Below, piece after piece: positions 40,059-49,446 of a stretch of DNA of 57,999 nt. The DNA comes from Methylobacter psychrophilus (GTDB taxonomy: Bacteria; Pseudomonadota; Gammaproteobacteria; Methylococcales; Methylomonadaceae). The DNA lies in contig NZ_JAOEGU010000025.1 of assembly GCF_025583945.1 (NCBI RefSeq), positions 1 to 57,999 of the forward strand, written 5' to 3'. Both the position numbers and the translations under genes were made by a program. How positions within the stretch are numbered: the first letter of the stretch is position 1; each line of letters opens with the position of its first letter. Under the pieces are notes generated by a model, which did not search any database, had not been told where the DNA came from, and was given only the letters and a program-made list of their open reading frames with translations.

Positions 40059-40937
40059 ATGAACATCGACGTACTTTGTGTGGGCCACGCTTCTTATGAT
40101 TTGGTATTTTCGGTCGATCACCACCCTGGCGAAGATGAAAAAATTGTCGCAGAAAGCTTGGTAAGTTGCGGAGGCGGCCCTGCCGCCAACGCTGCCGTAA
40201 TCGTTGCCAAACTTGGCTTCAAAGCGGCCTTTGCCGGCTACCTTGGACAAGACATTTATGGCGAAAAACACTATCAGGAACTACGCCAATATGGTGTTAA
40301 CACTGATCTTATTATTCGTGGTATCTCCGCTACCCCGCTATCTACCGTTCTAGTCAAACCGGACGGAAAACGGGCTTTAATTAATTACAAAGGTGAAACA
40401 AGCCCACTGCTTTCAGGAGCCATTGATTTCTCAGATATGACACCCAAAGTCATTTTGTTCGATGGCCACGAACCACAGTTATCTTTATCCCTGTTAAAAA
40501 CAATGCGTAATGAGCCTGTGCCTACCGTACTGGATGCAGGCTCCGTTCATGAAGGCACGTTAGCTTTAATGGAACAGGTAGATTATCTGGTTTGCTCCGA
40601 AAAATTTGCCAGGCAATTTGCAGGTAATGAAAAGACAGCCTTAACTCGATTAGCGAAAAATTCTCCAACGGTTATCATTACTTTGGGCGAAAAAGGCCTG
40701 ATCTGGCAACGTGGCCAAGAGCGAGGAGTCTTGCCGGCTTTTTCTGTTAATGCCATTGATACGACTGGCGCAGGGGATGCTTTTCATGGCGCATTTGCAG
40801 CGGCCATTGCCTCAAAAATGAACTGGCTTGACGGGTTGCGCTACGCCAGTGCTGCTGGCGCACTGTGTTGCACAAAAATAGGTGGCCGTTCAGGACTGCC
40901 TTCAAAGGAAGAGCACCAGATACTGTTCAAGTGTTAA
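40059..40937 (+). CDS. PfkB-family carbohydrate kinase, substrate unknown
   Basis: A 292-residue ribokinase-fold kinase. The N-terminal PfkB signature region has SCGGGPAANAAVIVAKLG; the C-terminal anion-hole and base lie in DTTGAGDAFHGAF (Asp240 is the likely catalytic base). Ribokinase, fructokinase and other sugars are all possible; the sequence does not decide. It precedes gap and pyk, glycolytic genes, but a 197-bp gap with a palindrome separates them, so a shared transcript is uncertain. Confidence 0.85.
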   Translation: MNIDVLCVGHASYDLVFSVDHHPGEDEKIVAESLVSCGGGPAANAAVIVAKLGFKAAFAGYLGQDIYGEKHYQELRQYGVNTDLIIRGISATPLSTVLVKPDGKRALINYKGETSPLLSGAIDFSDMTPKVILFDGHEPQLSLSLLKTMRNEPVPTVLDAGSVHEGTLALMEQVDYLVCSEKFARQFAGNEKTALTRLAKNSPTVIITLGEKGLIWQRGQERGVLPAFSVNAIDTTGAGDAFHGAFAAAIASKMNWLDGLRYASAAGALCCTKIGGRSGLPSKEEHQILFKC

Positions 40938-41058
40938 AAAATGAATCCGTTATAAACCTGCACTGACAGCGCTAAAATGGCAAAGCGAGGTAAACAAACT
41001 TCAGGTACTGACAACAAACCTTGTCGTTATCATCAATAGACTAAACACCCTTTATTTT

Positions 41059-41072
41059 GGTATAGTTATACC
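41059..41072. promoter_or_regulatory. Palindrome GGTATAGTTATACC upstream of gap
   Basis: A 14-base perfect dyad at 41059-41072, 63 bases before the gap start and within a T-rich stretch. TATAGT inside it could be a -10 box, so a regulator bound here would cover the promoter. This is inferred from position only. Confidence 0.4.
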
Positions 41073-41134
41073 CTTTAAAAGCTTAGATACACCTGTTTTA
41101 ATAATTTTTCACATTATCACTCTGGAGATACTCA

Positions 41135-42148
41135 ATGCCAATTAAAGTTGCAATCAATGGTTATGGTCGTATTGGACGCAATATCGTCCGCGCATTATAC
41201 GAGTCAGGCCGTACCAATGAAATCCAAATAGTTGCGATCAATGACTTAGGTGACAGCAATACCAATGCTCACCTGACACAATACGATTCAGTACATGGAA
41301 AATTTCCCTTTGAAGTTACTGTTGATGGCGACTACATTGTTATTAATGGCGACAAAATTAGAGTTTTCTCTGAAAGAGATCCTTCAAAACTGCCTTGGGC
41401 TGAGCTGGATGTTGATGTTGTTCATGAATGTACCGGTTTTTTCACCAGTAAAGCTAAAGCATCAGCACACATTACTGCTGGCGCAAAAAAAGTCATTATT
41501 TCAGCCCCAGGTGGCGATGATGTTGACGGAACAATCGTATTTGGCGTAAACCACAACACCCTGAAAGCATCTGATACCGTTATTTCCAACGCATCATGCA
41601 CAACCAACTGTCTGGCACCGATTGTAAAGCCTTTAAATGACGCCATTGGTATTGAAAGTGGTTTAATGACGACTATTCATTCATATACTAATGACCAGGT
41701 TCTGACTGACGTCTATCACAGCGATTTACGTCGTGCCCGTTCAGCCACACAATCGATGATTCCTGCCAAAACCGGGGCTGCTGCGGCTGTTGGTTTGGTA
41801 TTGCCTGAACTGGCTGGAAAACTGGATGGTTTTGCCATGCGTGTACCCACCATCAATGTTTCTGTTGTTGATTTAACTTTCTATGCCGCCAGAGACACCA
41901 GCGTAGCAGAAGTTACCGAAATTTTGACAGCGGCCTCTAAAGGCACCTTAAAAGGTATTCTGGATATCAACGACAGACCGCTGGTCTCTATTGATTTTAA
42001 TCATAATCCTGCATCCTCTATTTACGAAGCACCACTGACTAAAGTATCGGGTGGACGCTTGGTAAAAGTTCTATCCTGGTATGATAACGAATGGGGTTTC
42101 TCAAATCGCATGCTGGATACCACTATTGCTCTTGTAAATGCTAAATAA
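41135..42148 (+). CDS. gap: Glyceraldehyde-3-phosphate dehydrogenase
   Basis: A 337-residue phosphorylating GAPDH. The Rossmann motif [14 protein letters not shown] opens the protein, the catalytic Cys155 lies in SNASCTTNC and the paired base is His182. It converts glyceraldehyde 3-phosphate to 1,3-bisphosphoglycerate. GGAGA lies before the [11 protein letters not shown] near residue 35 suggests NAD use, but this is not certain; an erythrose-4-phosphate specificity is less likely. pyk follows by 12 bases. Confidence 0.95.
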   Translation: MPIKVAINGYGRIGRNIVRALYESGRTNEIQIVAINDLGDSNTNAHLTQYDSVHGKFPFEVTVDGDYIVINGDKIRVFSERDPSKLPWAELDVDVVHECTGFFTSKAKASAHITAGAKKVIISAPGGDDVDGTIVFGVNHNTLKASDTVISNASCTTNCLAPIVKPLNDAIGIESGLMTTIHSYTNDQVLTDVYHSDLRRARSATQSMIPAKTGAAAAVGLVLPELAGKLDGFAMRVPTINVSVVDLTFYAARDTSVAEVTEILTAASKGTLKGILDINDRPLVSIDFNHNPASSIYEAPLTKVSGGRLVKVLSWYDNEWGFSNRMLDTTIALVNAK

Positions 42149-42160
42149 CGGATTTAATTA

Positions 42161-43609
42161 ATGTTAAGAAGAACCAAAATTTTAGCCACACTCGGCCCTG
42201 CAACTGATAAGCCAGGTGTACTTGAAGGCTTATTCAAGGCAGGTATTGACGTTGTCCGGATGAACTTTTCTCATGGTTCTGCTCAAGATCATCTCGACAG
42301 AGCTGATGCTGTTCGTGCACTCAGCAAAAAAACCGGTAGACGCGTAGGTATTCTGGCAGATTTACAAGGCCCTAAAATTCGTATTGCCCGATTTAAAGAT
42401 ACCAAAATATTTTTAAATGAAGGCCAGGATTTTGCCCTGGATATCAACTTTGATCCTACCGCTGGCGATCATACTCAGGTTGGTATTACCTACGAACCTT
42501 TGGCTTTGGAAGTTAAACCCGGTAGCAGACTGTTGCTGGATGATGGTCGTATTGTGCTGGATGTTGTTGATGTTGTTGATATGCGTGTTAACTGTACCGT
42601 TATTGTCGGTGGCGCGCTATCCAACAATAAAGGCATAAACCTGATGGGTGGCGGTCTTTCTGCAGCGGCATTAACTGAAAAAGATAAAGAAGACATCAAA
42701 ACTATCGCTCTCATGAATTGCGATTATGTAGCGATCTCTTTTCCACGTTGCGCTGAAGATCTTAATGAAGCACGTCGTTTATTGGAAGCAGTAGGCTGTT
42801 ATGCAGGTATTGTTTCTAAAGTTGAACGTGCAGAAGCAATAGTTCCAGACGTTATGGATGAAATCATTCTGGCATCTGATGCCGTAATGGTAGCTCGTGG
42901 CGATCTGGGCGTTGAAATTGGCGATGCCAACTTGCCTGCCGTACAGAAATTACTGATTAAACGTACGCGGGAACTCAATCGTGTCGCTATTACCGCAACA
43001 CAAATGATGGAGTCCATGATCGAAAATCCGATTCCTACGCGGGCTGAAGTATTTGATGTTGCCAATGCCGTTTATGACGGTACTGATGCCATTATGTTGT
43101 CAGCGGAAACAGCTTCCGGAAACTACCCCATAAAAGCTGTTGAAGCCATGCACCGGATTTGCATAGAAGCAGAAAAGCAAAAAAGCGTTCGTGAATCGGA
43201 TCACCGCATCAATATTCAATTTGAGCGCGATGATGAAGCTATCGCCATGTCAGCTATGTATATGGCTAACCATACCAAAATTAGAGGTATAGTAGCGCTA
43301 ACCGAGTCCGGCACAACACCGCTATCTATGTCCAGAATCAGTTCTGGCATTCCTATTTTTGCGTTTAGCAGCCAGGAAAAAACCTTAGGTAAAGTCACCT
43401 TATTTCGCGGCGTTTTCCCTATGTACTTTAAAATTGAGGACACTCAGGATCATGCTGAAGTGAACCGCAGTATTGTTAAAGAGCTTAGAAGATGGAACAA
43501 AGCAAAAGACGGCGACAAATTCATTATCACTAAAGGCGACTTGACGGGTATAGAAGGCGGCACTAATGCGTTAAAAGTTATTGTCCTTGGACAAGGTTTA
43601 ACGCCTTAA
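42161..43609 (+). CDS. pyk: Pyruvate kinase
   Basis: A 482-residue enzyme that makes pyruvate and ATP from phosphoenolpyruvate. It begins RRTKILATLGPATD; VRMNFSHG, GRRVGILADLQGPKIRI, VMVARGDLGVEIG and ATQMMESMI carry the metal and substrate residues. The C-terminal regulatory-type domain is present. It is probably cotranscribed with gap. In a serine-cycle organism it competes for phosphoenolpyruvate. Confidence 0.97.
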   Translation: MLRRTKILATLGPATDKPGVLEGLFKAGIDVVRMNFSHGSAQDHLDRADAVRALSKKTGRRVGILADLQGPKIRIARFKDTKIFLNEGQDFALDINFDPTAGDHTQVGITYEPLALEVKPGSRLLLDDGRIVLDVVDVVDMRVNCTVIVGGALSNNKGINLMGGGLSAAALTEKDKEDIKTIALMNCDYVAISFPRCAEDLNEARRLLEAVGCYAGIVSKVERAEAIVPDVMDEIILASDAVMVARGDLGVEIGDANLPAVQKLLIKRTRELNRVAITATQMMESMIENPIPTRAEVFDVANAVYDGTDAIMLSAETASGNYPIKAVEAMHRICIEAEKQKSVRESDHRINIQFERDDEAIAMSAMYMANHTKIRGIVALTESGTTPLSMSRISSGIPIFAFSSQEKTLGKVTLFRGVFPMYFKIEDTQDHAEVNRSIVKELRRWNKAKDGDKFIITKGDLTGIEGGTNALKVIVLGQGLTP

Positions 43610-43620
43610 TACTGATCGAT

Positions 43621-43650
43621 TCTGCATCTGGATTATTATCCGGGTGCAGA
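43621..43650. terminator. Hairpin terminator between pyk and uvrD
   Basis: A 13-bp stem TCTGCATCTGGAT / ATCCGGGTGCAGA with two G-U pairs and a TATT loop, followed by GTTGCTTTTGGTTTT. It lies 11 bases after the pyk stop, in a convergent gap. Confidence 0.75.
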
Positions 43651-43731
43651 GTTGCTTTTGGTTTTACTGAATATAGTGGAAAGCAGATCTACCGCTATAA
43701 AAACGGGCTTAAGCACTCGACAAGACTCCCG

Positions 43732-45921
43732 CTACAAAACATCCAACTTGGCATAAGCCAGCATTAGCCATTTAACGCCTACCTCTTTAAAATTAATTTG
43801 CACCATTTCCTGCGCACCGGATCCTTCCAGTTGCAAGACTGTGCCTTCACCAAATTTGGCATGACCCACTCGCTGTCCAAGCTTATAACTTCCTGTTACC
43901 TGTAACGATAGTGCTTTCGGTTTTACTGCGGTAACCGGACGACTAATTGTCGCCCTCAGCCTCACTTCCTGCAAAAATTCAGAAGGAATTTCGCGTAAAA
44001 ATCGTGACGGACGGGGATAAGTTTCACGACCATATAAGCGTCTGGATTCGGCATAAGTTAAATATAATTGCTGCATGGCCCGGGTAATACCGACATAACA
44101 AAGCCTACGCTCCTCTTCCAAGCGGACAACATCATCGACAGATTGTTGTGACGGAAACAAGCCCTCTTCCATACCCACCAGAAAAACCAACTTAAACTCC
44201 AGGCCTTTCGCAGAATGAATGGTCATAAGTTGCACGCAGTCATCAAAATCATCCGCCTGACTATCGCCCGACTCCAGGGCAGCATGGCTAAGAAACATAT
44301 CCAGCTCCCCCATATTCTCTTCGTTATTCTGATCAAAATCAAAAAGACGCGCCGCGTTGACTAACTCTTCGAGGTTTTCTATTTTCTCCTCGCCTTTGTC
44401 CATTTTCTCTTTATTGTAAAGCTCAATCAATCCGCATTTTTCAACAACCAGCTTAACCTTTTCATAAAGCTCCAGACCATCCGCTTCTTTGGTTAATAGC
44501 TTGATTAGTTCCATGAAGCCAATTAAGGCGTTGGTGGCGCGTGCTGTCATGGTTCGCTGATTAATCAACACAATCGCTGAAGCCCATAATGACAGAGTCT
44601 GATCACGGGCTATACTGCGTATATCATCGATAGCTTTAGCGCCTATGCCTCGCGTTGGCGTGTTAATAACCCGCTCAAAGGAGGCATCATCATGGCGATT
44701 GGACATAAGCCGCAGATAAGCCAGTGCATTTTTAATTTCTGCGCGATCAAAAAAGCGTAACCCGCCATAAACACGGTAAGGTGTACCGGTAGCCATCAAT
44801 TTTTCTTCAAACTGCCGGGACTGGGCATTAGATCGATATAAAATAGCCGTATCACTGCGAAGCCGTTCGGCTCCGCTCGCAGCAAGCCCGCCTTCTTTGA
44901 CCCAGGCTCTGATACGCTCGACTACAAAATAAGCCTCATCCTGCTCATTAAAAGCCGTATACAAAGAGATTAAATCGCCGTCACCGGCATTGGTCCATAA
45001 CTCTTTACCCATACGTCCGGCATTATTGGCAATTATCTGGTTAGCCGCCTTAAGGATGGTGCCAGTGGAGCGATAATTCTGTTCCAGCTTGATGACCTGA
45101 TGATTGGGATAATGTTTTTGAAAGCTGTAAATATTTTCAATTTTTGCTCCACGCCAGCCATAAATAGACTGATCGTCATCACCGACCACAAACAGGTTGT
45201 CCCTGCCATCTGTCAATAGTCGGAGCCAGGCATATTGGATGGTATTGGTATCCTGAAACTCATCAACATGAACCTGCCGGAAACGCTGCTGATAAAAATC
45301 CAGCAAATGCTGGTTATCGCGTAACAATTCATGTGCACGTAATAATAACTCGGCAAAATCCACCAAACCGGAACGATCACAAAGCTCCTCGTAAGCTCGA
45401 TAAACTCCCAGCATTTGCCGTTGCTGCATATCACCTGTCTCGACCATATGCCGCGCCCTGATACCCTCATCCTTCTGTGCATTGATAAACCATTGCACTT
45501 CCCGTGGCGGCCACTTGGAGTCATCAAAGTTAAGCGTGTTTAACAAACGCTTGATAACTCTTAGTTGGTCTCCCGAATCCATAATCTGAAAGGTCTCCGG
45601 TAATTTCGCCTCTTTTGCATGTCGCCTTAATAAACGGTACGCTATCCCGTGAAAAGTACCTATCCATAAAGTATGAGCAGGTATGTTAAGCAGCTCCTCA
45701 ATTCTTCCGCGCATTTCCTTTGCGGCTTTATTGGTAAAAGTTACCGCCAAAATGGCTTGCGCAGATAAGCCTTCTACCTGTATCTGCCAGGCAATACGAT
45801 GTACTAATACCCGGGTTTTTCCACTGCCCGCGCCAGCTAATACCAGCATGGCTTGAGCGGGTGCAGTCACCGCCTGACGTTGAGCATCATTAAGAGGGTC
45901 TATAATTTTTGTAATATCCAT
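43732..45921 (-). CDS. uvrD: DNA helicase II
   Basis: A 729-residue superfamily I 3'-5' helicase used in nucleotide excision and mismatch repair. Walker A AGAGSGKT lies at 30-37; VDEFQDTN, GDDDQSIYGWRGA, LEQNYRST and LMTIHSAKGLEF follow in order; a UvrD C-terminal segment GYKLGQRVGHAKFGEGTV is present. Compared with E. coli UvrD it carries a small extra segment AASGAERLRSD near residues 347-357, encoded by a REP-like palindrome at 44855-44882. Its partner MutS is encoded 7 kb away. The gene stands alone on the minus strand. Confidence 0.96.
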   Translation of the reverse strand: MDITKIIDPLNDAQRQAVTAPAQAMLVLAGAGSGKTRVLVHRIAWQIQVEGLSAQAILAVTFTNKAAKEMRGRIEELLNIPAHTLWIGTFHGIAYRLLRRHAKEAKLPETFQIMDSGDQLRVIKRLLNTLNFDDSKWPPREVQWFINAQKDEGIRARHMVETGDMQQRQMLGVYRAYEELCDRSGLVDFAELLLRAHELLRDNQHLLDFYQQRFRQVHVDEFQDTNTIQYAWLRLLTDGRDNLFVVGDDDQSIYGWRGAKIENIYSFQKHYPNHQVIKLEQNYRSTGTILKAANQIIANNAGRMGKELWTNAGDGDLISLYTAFNEQDEAYFVVERIRAWVKEGGLAASGAERLRSDTAILYRSNAQSRQFEEKLMATGTPYRVYGGLRFFDRAEIKNALAYLRLMSNRHDDASFERVINTPTRGIGAKAIDDIRSIARDQTLSLWASAIVLINQRTMTARATNALIGFMELIKLLTKEADGLELYEKVKLVVEKCGLIELYNKEKMDKGEEKIENLEELVNAARLFDFDQNNEENMGELDMFLSHAALESGDSQADDFDDCVQLMTIHSAKGLEFKLVFLVGMEEGLFPSQQSVDDVVRLEEERRLCYVGITRAMQQLYLTYAESRRLYGRETYPRPSRFLREIPSEFLQEVRLRATISRPVTAVKPKALSLQVTGSYKLGQRVGHAKFGEGTVLQLEGSGAQEMVQINFKEVGVKWLMLAYAKLDVL
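44855..44882. repeat. REP-like palindrome inside uvrD
   Basis: CTGCGAAGCCG...CGGCT...TCGCAG folds into an outer 6-bp and inner 5-bp stem. TTCGGCTCCGCTC at 44867-44879 is identical to bases in the intergenic REP-like element at 1572-1629. It is in frame and encodes part of the extra UvrD segment. Confidence 0.6.
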
Positions 45922-46025
45922 TTGTTATCGCTTGCACATTTTTTAGAGCTGTGTATATTGTTTGAAATTACAATGGCTAAAAAACCATTACTTTAATAAT
46001 AACAATTAAACAGAAGGAGATTAAG

Positions 46026-46262
46026 ATGAGTTTTGATTATAAGCGTATGATTAAATTTGAACACAATATCGGCGAGAAAGAGAAAAAATACCGCATATAC
46101 GGAGGCGCTGCATTAATTGCAGTTTCAATTTTTACCGCCTCAATTGCTTTTTTACTGATTGGCATGATTATTCTTGCAACCGGATTTACCGGCTGGTGCC
46201 CTGCATACTCAGGGTTTAACAAAAACACCTGTACCACTGACGATAGCTCTACAAACAGCTAA
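46026..46262 (+). CDS. DUF2892 (YgaP-type) inner-membrane protein
   Basis: A 78-residue protein. KYRIYGGAALIAVSIFTAS and a second hydrophobic segment form two membrane helices, and TGWCPAYSGFNKNTC ends with the cysteine-containing TG.CP.Y...G..TC motif of the DUF2892 family. Function unknown; the family often accompanies rhodanese domains, which this protein lacks. AGAAGGAGA lies 6-7 bases before the ATG. Confidence 0.85.
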   Translation: MSFDYKRMIKFEHNIGEKEKKYRIYGGAALIAVSIFTASIAFLLIGMIILATGFTGWCPAYSGFNKNTCTTDDSSTNS

Positions 46263-46271
46263 CAAACACAA

Positions 46272-46308
46272 AGGCGCAAGTTGAATAAGTCCCTTTTTCC
46301 TTGCGCCT
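46272..46308. terminator. Bidirectional hairpin between the DUF2892 gene and fxsA
   Basis: AGGCGCAAG (46272-46280) pairs with CTTGCGCCT (46300-46308), with a T-rich loop and CAGCTTTTT downstream on the plus strand. It separates two convergent genes. Confidence 0.65.
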
Positions 46309-46325
46309 GACAGCTTTTTACTGCT

Positions 46326-46763
46326 TTACTCATCCTTGTGAAACTCACCTTCCAAAATATTTTTTTCAGCGGTTTTTTCTTGCTGAAAAGGTCCTCCAGC
46401 CTGAATAAGACGATTTTCAATCACATACTGGGCAAGTTTTTTGCGTAAAGGCGGAATTAAACAAATAAAGCCCAAGATATCGGTAATAAATCCGGGGGTT
46501 AACAACAATAAACCACCCAACAGAATAATCGGGCCTTCAATCATTTCATAAGCAGGTATCACGCCTTGCGCAAGATTCTCCTGAAACCGCCGAAAAGTGG
46601 CGAAGCCTTGCATTCTTAATAACCAGGCACCCAATGCAGCAGTAAATACCACTAAAAAAATAGTCGGTAAAGCGCCAATAATACTACCTACTTGTAGCAG
46701 CAAATAAATTTCCGCAAAGGGAATAATCAAAACCACCAAAAACAAAATTTGAAAAACTTTCAT
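46326..46763 (-). CDS. fxsA: FxsA family membrane protein
   Basis: A 145-residue protein with an N-terminal hydrophobic pair, PFAEIYLLLQVGSIIGALPT, and a conserved GGLLLLTPGFITDILGFICL segment, both typical of FxsA. FxsA inhibits F-exclusion of phage T7 in E. coli when overproduced; its normal role is unknown. The C-terminus is charged and cytoplasmic. Confidence 0.92.
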   Translation of the reverse strand: MKVFQILFLVVLIIPFAEIYLLLQVGSIIGALPTIFLVVFTAALGAWLLRMQGFATFRRFQENLAQGVIPAYEMIEGPIILLGGLLLLTPGFITDILGFICLIPPLRKKLAQYVIENRLIQAGGPFQQEKTAEKNILEGEFHKDE

Positions 46764-46912
46764 CTACACACTCTTAAGTTATTATAATAACGGCTAAAAA
46801 CCGGCTATTTACGTCTTACTACTTGCATCTTTAACCTTATAACTACAATATAAAGGCAATCCAGTATAATTTCTAGGATAATATCCATCCTTGCGTATTA
46901 CTATCCAAAAAA

Positions 46913-47233
46913 ATGCCGACTCAGTATCAAATAACGCTTTGTACTTGCCCCGATAAAAATACCGCAGAAAAAATTGCCCACTTACTTGTCGATGATAAGC
47001 TGGCTGCTTGTGTCAACATTTTGCCGGGTATTACTTCTGTTTATCGCTGGCAAGAACAAACAGAATCCGCCCAGGAATATTTATTATTGATTAAAGCCAA
47101 TAAAAATAGTTATCAAGCGATAGAAATGACTATAAAAAAGCACCATCCTTACGAGCTTCCTGAAATAATTGCCGTCCCTGTTGAAAGCGGCTTACCTGAA
47201 TATCTGCATTGGATTGATTCATGCCATTCTTAA
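46913..47233 (+). CDS. cutA: Divalent-cation tolerance protein CutA
   Basis: A 106-residue protein of standard CutA1 length, with TCPDKNTAEKIAHLLV, LAACVNILPGITSVYRWQ and YELPEIIAVPV, the family signatures. CutA forms trimers; a role in copper tolerance was proposed but is not firmly shown. Its end overlaps the dsbD start by 13 bases, the same cutA-dsbD pairing as in E. coli. Confidence 0.96.
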   Translation: MPTQYQITLCTCPDKNTAEKIAHLLVDDKLAACVNILPGITSVYRWQEQTESAQEYLLLIKANKNSYQAIEMTIKKHHPYELPEIIAVPVESGLPEYLHWIDSCHS

Positions 47234-49446
47234 AACCAATTTTTTTCTGTTTTATCTTATTGTTGACGCATTCAGCTGTTGCAGTGGCTGAACAAGAACT
47301 ACTGCCTCCCGATCAGGCATTTAAAATTTCTGTCAAAGCAATCACAACCGATCAGCTTGAAATTTCCTGGGATATTGCCGAAGGTTATTACCTTTATAGC
47401 AATAAAATTCAGTTTACCTCCAAAACTGAACAAATACGGATAGTGCCCCCTATTTTTCCGGCCGGTAAAACCAAACACGATGAAAACTTTGGCGATGTTG
47501 TTATTTACCGTAACCATCTACAAATACCGGTCTCTTTAATAGTGGCAAACCAAACTCCGTCCATAAAGCTGCTGGTACAATATCAAGGCTGTGCCGATAG
47601 AGGCATCTGTTATCCCCCGCAGAAGAAAATCATTGATATTATTTTACCCGTAGCGACACCGGGCGCTAATGATAATCCACTTGAGCGCCTGCTAAAGAAA
47701 CTTCCCGGATTAAAACTTGACGCCACTCAAGATGAATTATTGCCTGCTGAACAGGCCTTCCAATTTTTTGCGACCATCAAAGATGCCAACACAATCCATG
47801 TTAACTGGGAAATTGCCAAAGGCTATTATCTTTATCGTGAAAAAATCCAACTTGAATTAACCAATGAAACCGGCAATCAATTAGCACCTTACGTAATACC
47901 TCAAGGTATACCTAAGCACGACGAAGCCTTTGGCCAGGTTGAAACATTCTATAACGAACTTGGCTTTGACCTGCCCATTATCCGGAAAAGTAGCTCAACA
48001 AACTCCATTACCCTACAAGCAGGCTTTCAGGGCTGCGCTGATCGTGGCGTTTGCTATCCGCCGATGACTAAAAAAATTGACCTGGAACTACCTGCTGTCC
48101 AGAACATTACGCCGGTAGCCGTTACCCAAGCACCGCCGGCTATTTCTGAACAAGATCAGATTGTACAATCGTTAAAAAATGACAGTCTGCCGATGACCTT
48201 ACTCAGCTTTTTTGGTTTTGGCTTATTATTATCTATGACGCCGTGTATTTTTCCGATGATTCCTATTTTGTCGGGCATTATCGTAGGTCATGGCAATCGT
48301 ATTACCACCGCCAGAGCATTTTTACTATCTCTTAGTTATGTCGTCGCCTCCGCTTTCACTTATACAGTGTTTGGCATACTCGCGGCATTATTCGGCAGCA
48401 ATTTACAAACAACTTTCCAGCAACCCTGGATAGTTGTCCTGTTCAGTGCCATTTTTGTGCTGCTGTCCTTATCCATGTTTGGTTTTTATGAGCTGGAACT
48501 ACCCAACTCACTAAAAACCAAACTGCATAACTCCAGCGAAAGGCACCGTGATGGCTCGCTCTGGGGAGCTGCCATAATGGGTGCCTTATCCTCGCTGATT
48601 GTAGGTCCCTGTGTTGCTGCACCACTGGCAGGTGCACTTATTTTTATCGGCCAAAGCGGGAGCGCTTTATTAGGCGGTAGCGCCTTGTTTGCCATGGGCT
48701 TGGGCATGGGAGTTCCATTGTTGTTATTGGGCGCATCTGCGGGTAAATTGTTGCCCAAAGCAGGAACCTGGCTTTACTCAACCAAAGCTGTTTTTGGCGT
48801 TATTATGCTGGCGGTCGCCGTCTGGATGCTCAGCCGTATTTTGCCGCCTTCCATCACTATTTTGCTATGGGCGATGTTGCTAATCCTTCCGGCTATTTAT
48901 CTCAGCGCCATTGATTCACTACCGGAGAATAGTTCCGGTTGGCGTAAATTGTGGAAAGGTTTGGGTTTAATGATGCTCGCCTACGGCTTGTTGTTATTGA
49001 TAGGCTTTAGTATGGGTAACAGCAACCCTTTAAAACCACTACAAGGCTTTGGCGTCAATAATGCTCAAGCGACTGAACAAGGACTCGTTTTTGAAAAAGT
49101 GGCATCATTATCTGCCCTGGAAACCAGAATTCAGCAAGCCAGTGCGAACCATCAACCGGTCATGCTGGATTTTTATGCCGATTGGTGCATATCGTGTAAA
49201 GAAATGGAAGCGTATACCTTCGCAGACTCTAAAGTAAAACAAGCACTTAACGGATTTTTACTCTTGCAAGCCGATGTTACTAAAAATTCTGATGACGACA
49301 AAGCCTTACTGGCAAAATTTAACCTCATTGGGCCACCCGCCATTTTATTTTTTAGCACCAACAATCAAGAAAAAGCAGCTCACCGGGTAATCGGTTATCA
49401 AAACGCTGAAACCTTTATCAACACTTTACAACGAGTAAAATTATGA
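47221..49446 (+). CDS. dsbD: Thiol:disulfide interchange protein DsbD with duplicated N-terminal domain
   Basis: A 741-residue protein, about 175 longer than E. coli DsbD. After a signal peptide (about 1-23) come two nDsbD-like domains, each with GCADRG(I/V)CYPP: cysteines 124/130 and 272/278. The eight-helix membrane core has its redox cysteines in MTPCIFP (Cys342) and GPCVAAPLAGA. A C-terminal thioredoxin domain carries WCISCKEME. It carries electrons from cytoplasmic thioredoxin to periplasmic proteins such as DsbC and cytochrome c maturation factors. Both N-domains keep their cysteine pair, so both may be active. It overlaps cutA upstream and the tlpA-like gene downstream. Confidence 0.95.
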   Translation: MPFLKPIFFCFILLLTHSAVAVAEQELLPPDQAFKISVKAITTDQLEISWDIAEGYYLYSNKIQFTSKTEQIRIVPPIFPAGKTKHDENFGDVVIYRNHLQIPVSLIVANQTPSIKLLVQYQGCADRGICYPPQKKIIDIILPVATPGANDNPLERLLKKLPGLKLDATQDELLPAEQAFQFFATIKDANTIHVNWEIAKGYYLYREKIQLELTNETGNQLAPYVIPQGIPKHDEAFGQVETFYNELGFDLPIIRKSSSTNSITLQAGFQGCADRGVCYPPMTKKIDLELPAVQNITPVAVTQAPPAISEQDQIVQSLKNDSLPMTLLSFFGFGLLLSMTPCIFPMIPILSGIIVGHGNRITTARAFLLSLSYVVASAFTYTVFGILAALFGSNLQTTFQQPWIVVLFSAIFVLLSLSMFGFYELELPNSLKTKLHNSSERHRDGSLWGAAIMGALSSLIVGPCVAAPLAGALIFIGQSGSALLGGSALFAMGLGMGVPLLLLGASAGKLLPKAGTWLYSTKAVFGVIMLAVAVWMLSRILPPSITILLWAMLLILPAIYLSAIDSLPENSSGWRKLWKGLGLMMLAYGLLLLIGFSMGNSNPLKPLQGFGVNNAQATEQGLVFEKVASLSALETRIQQASANHQPVMLDFYADWCISCKEMEAYTFADSKVKQALNGFLLLQADVTKNSDDDKALLAKFNLIGPPAILFFSTNNQEKAAHRVIGYQNAETFINTLQRVKL

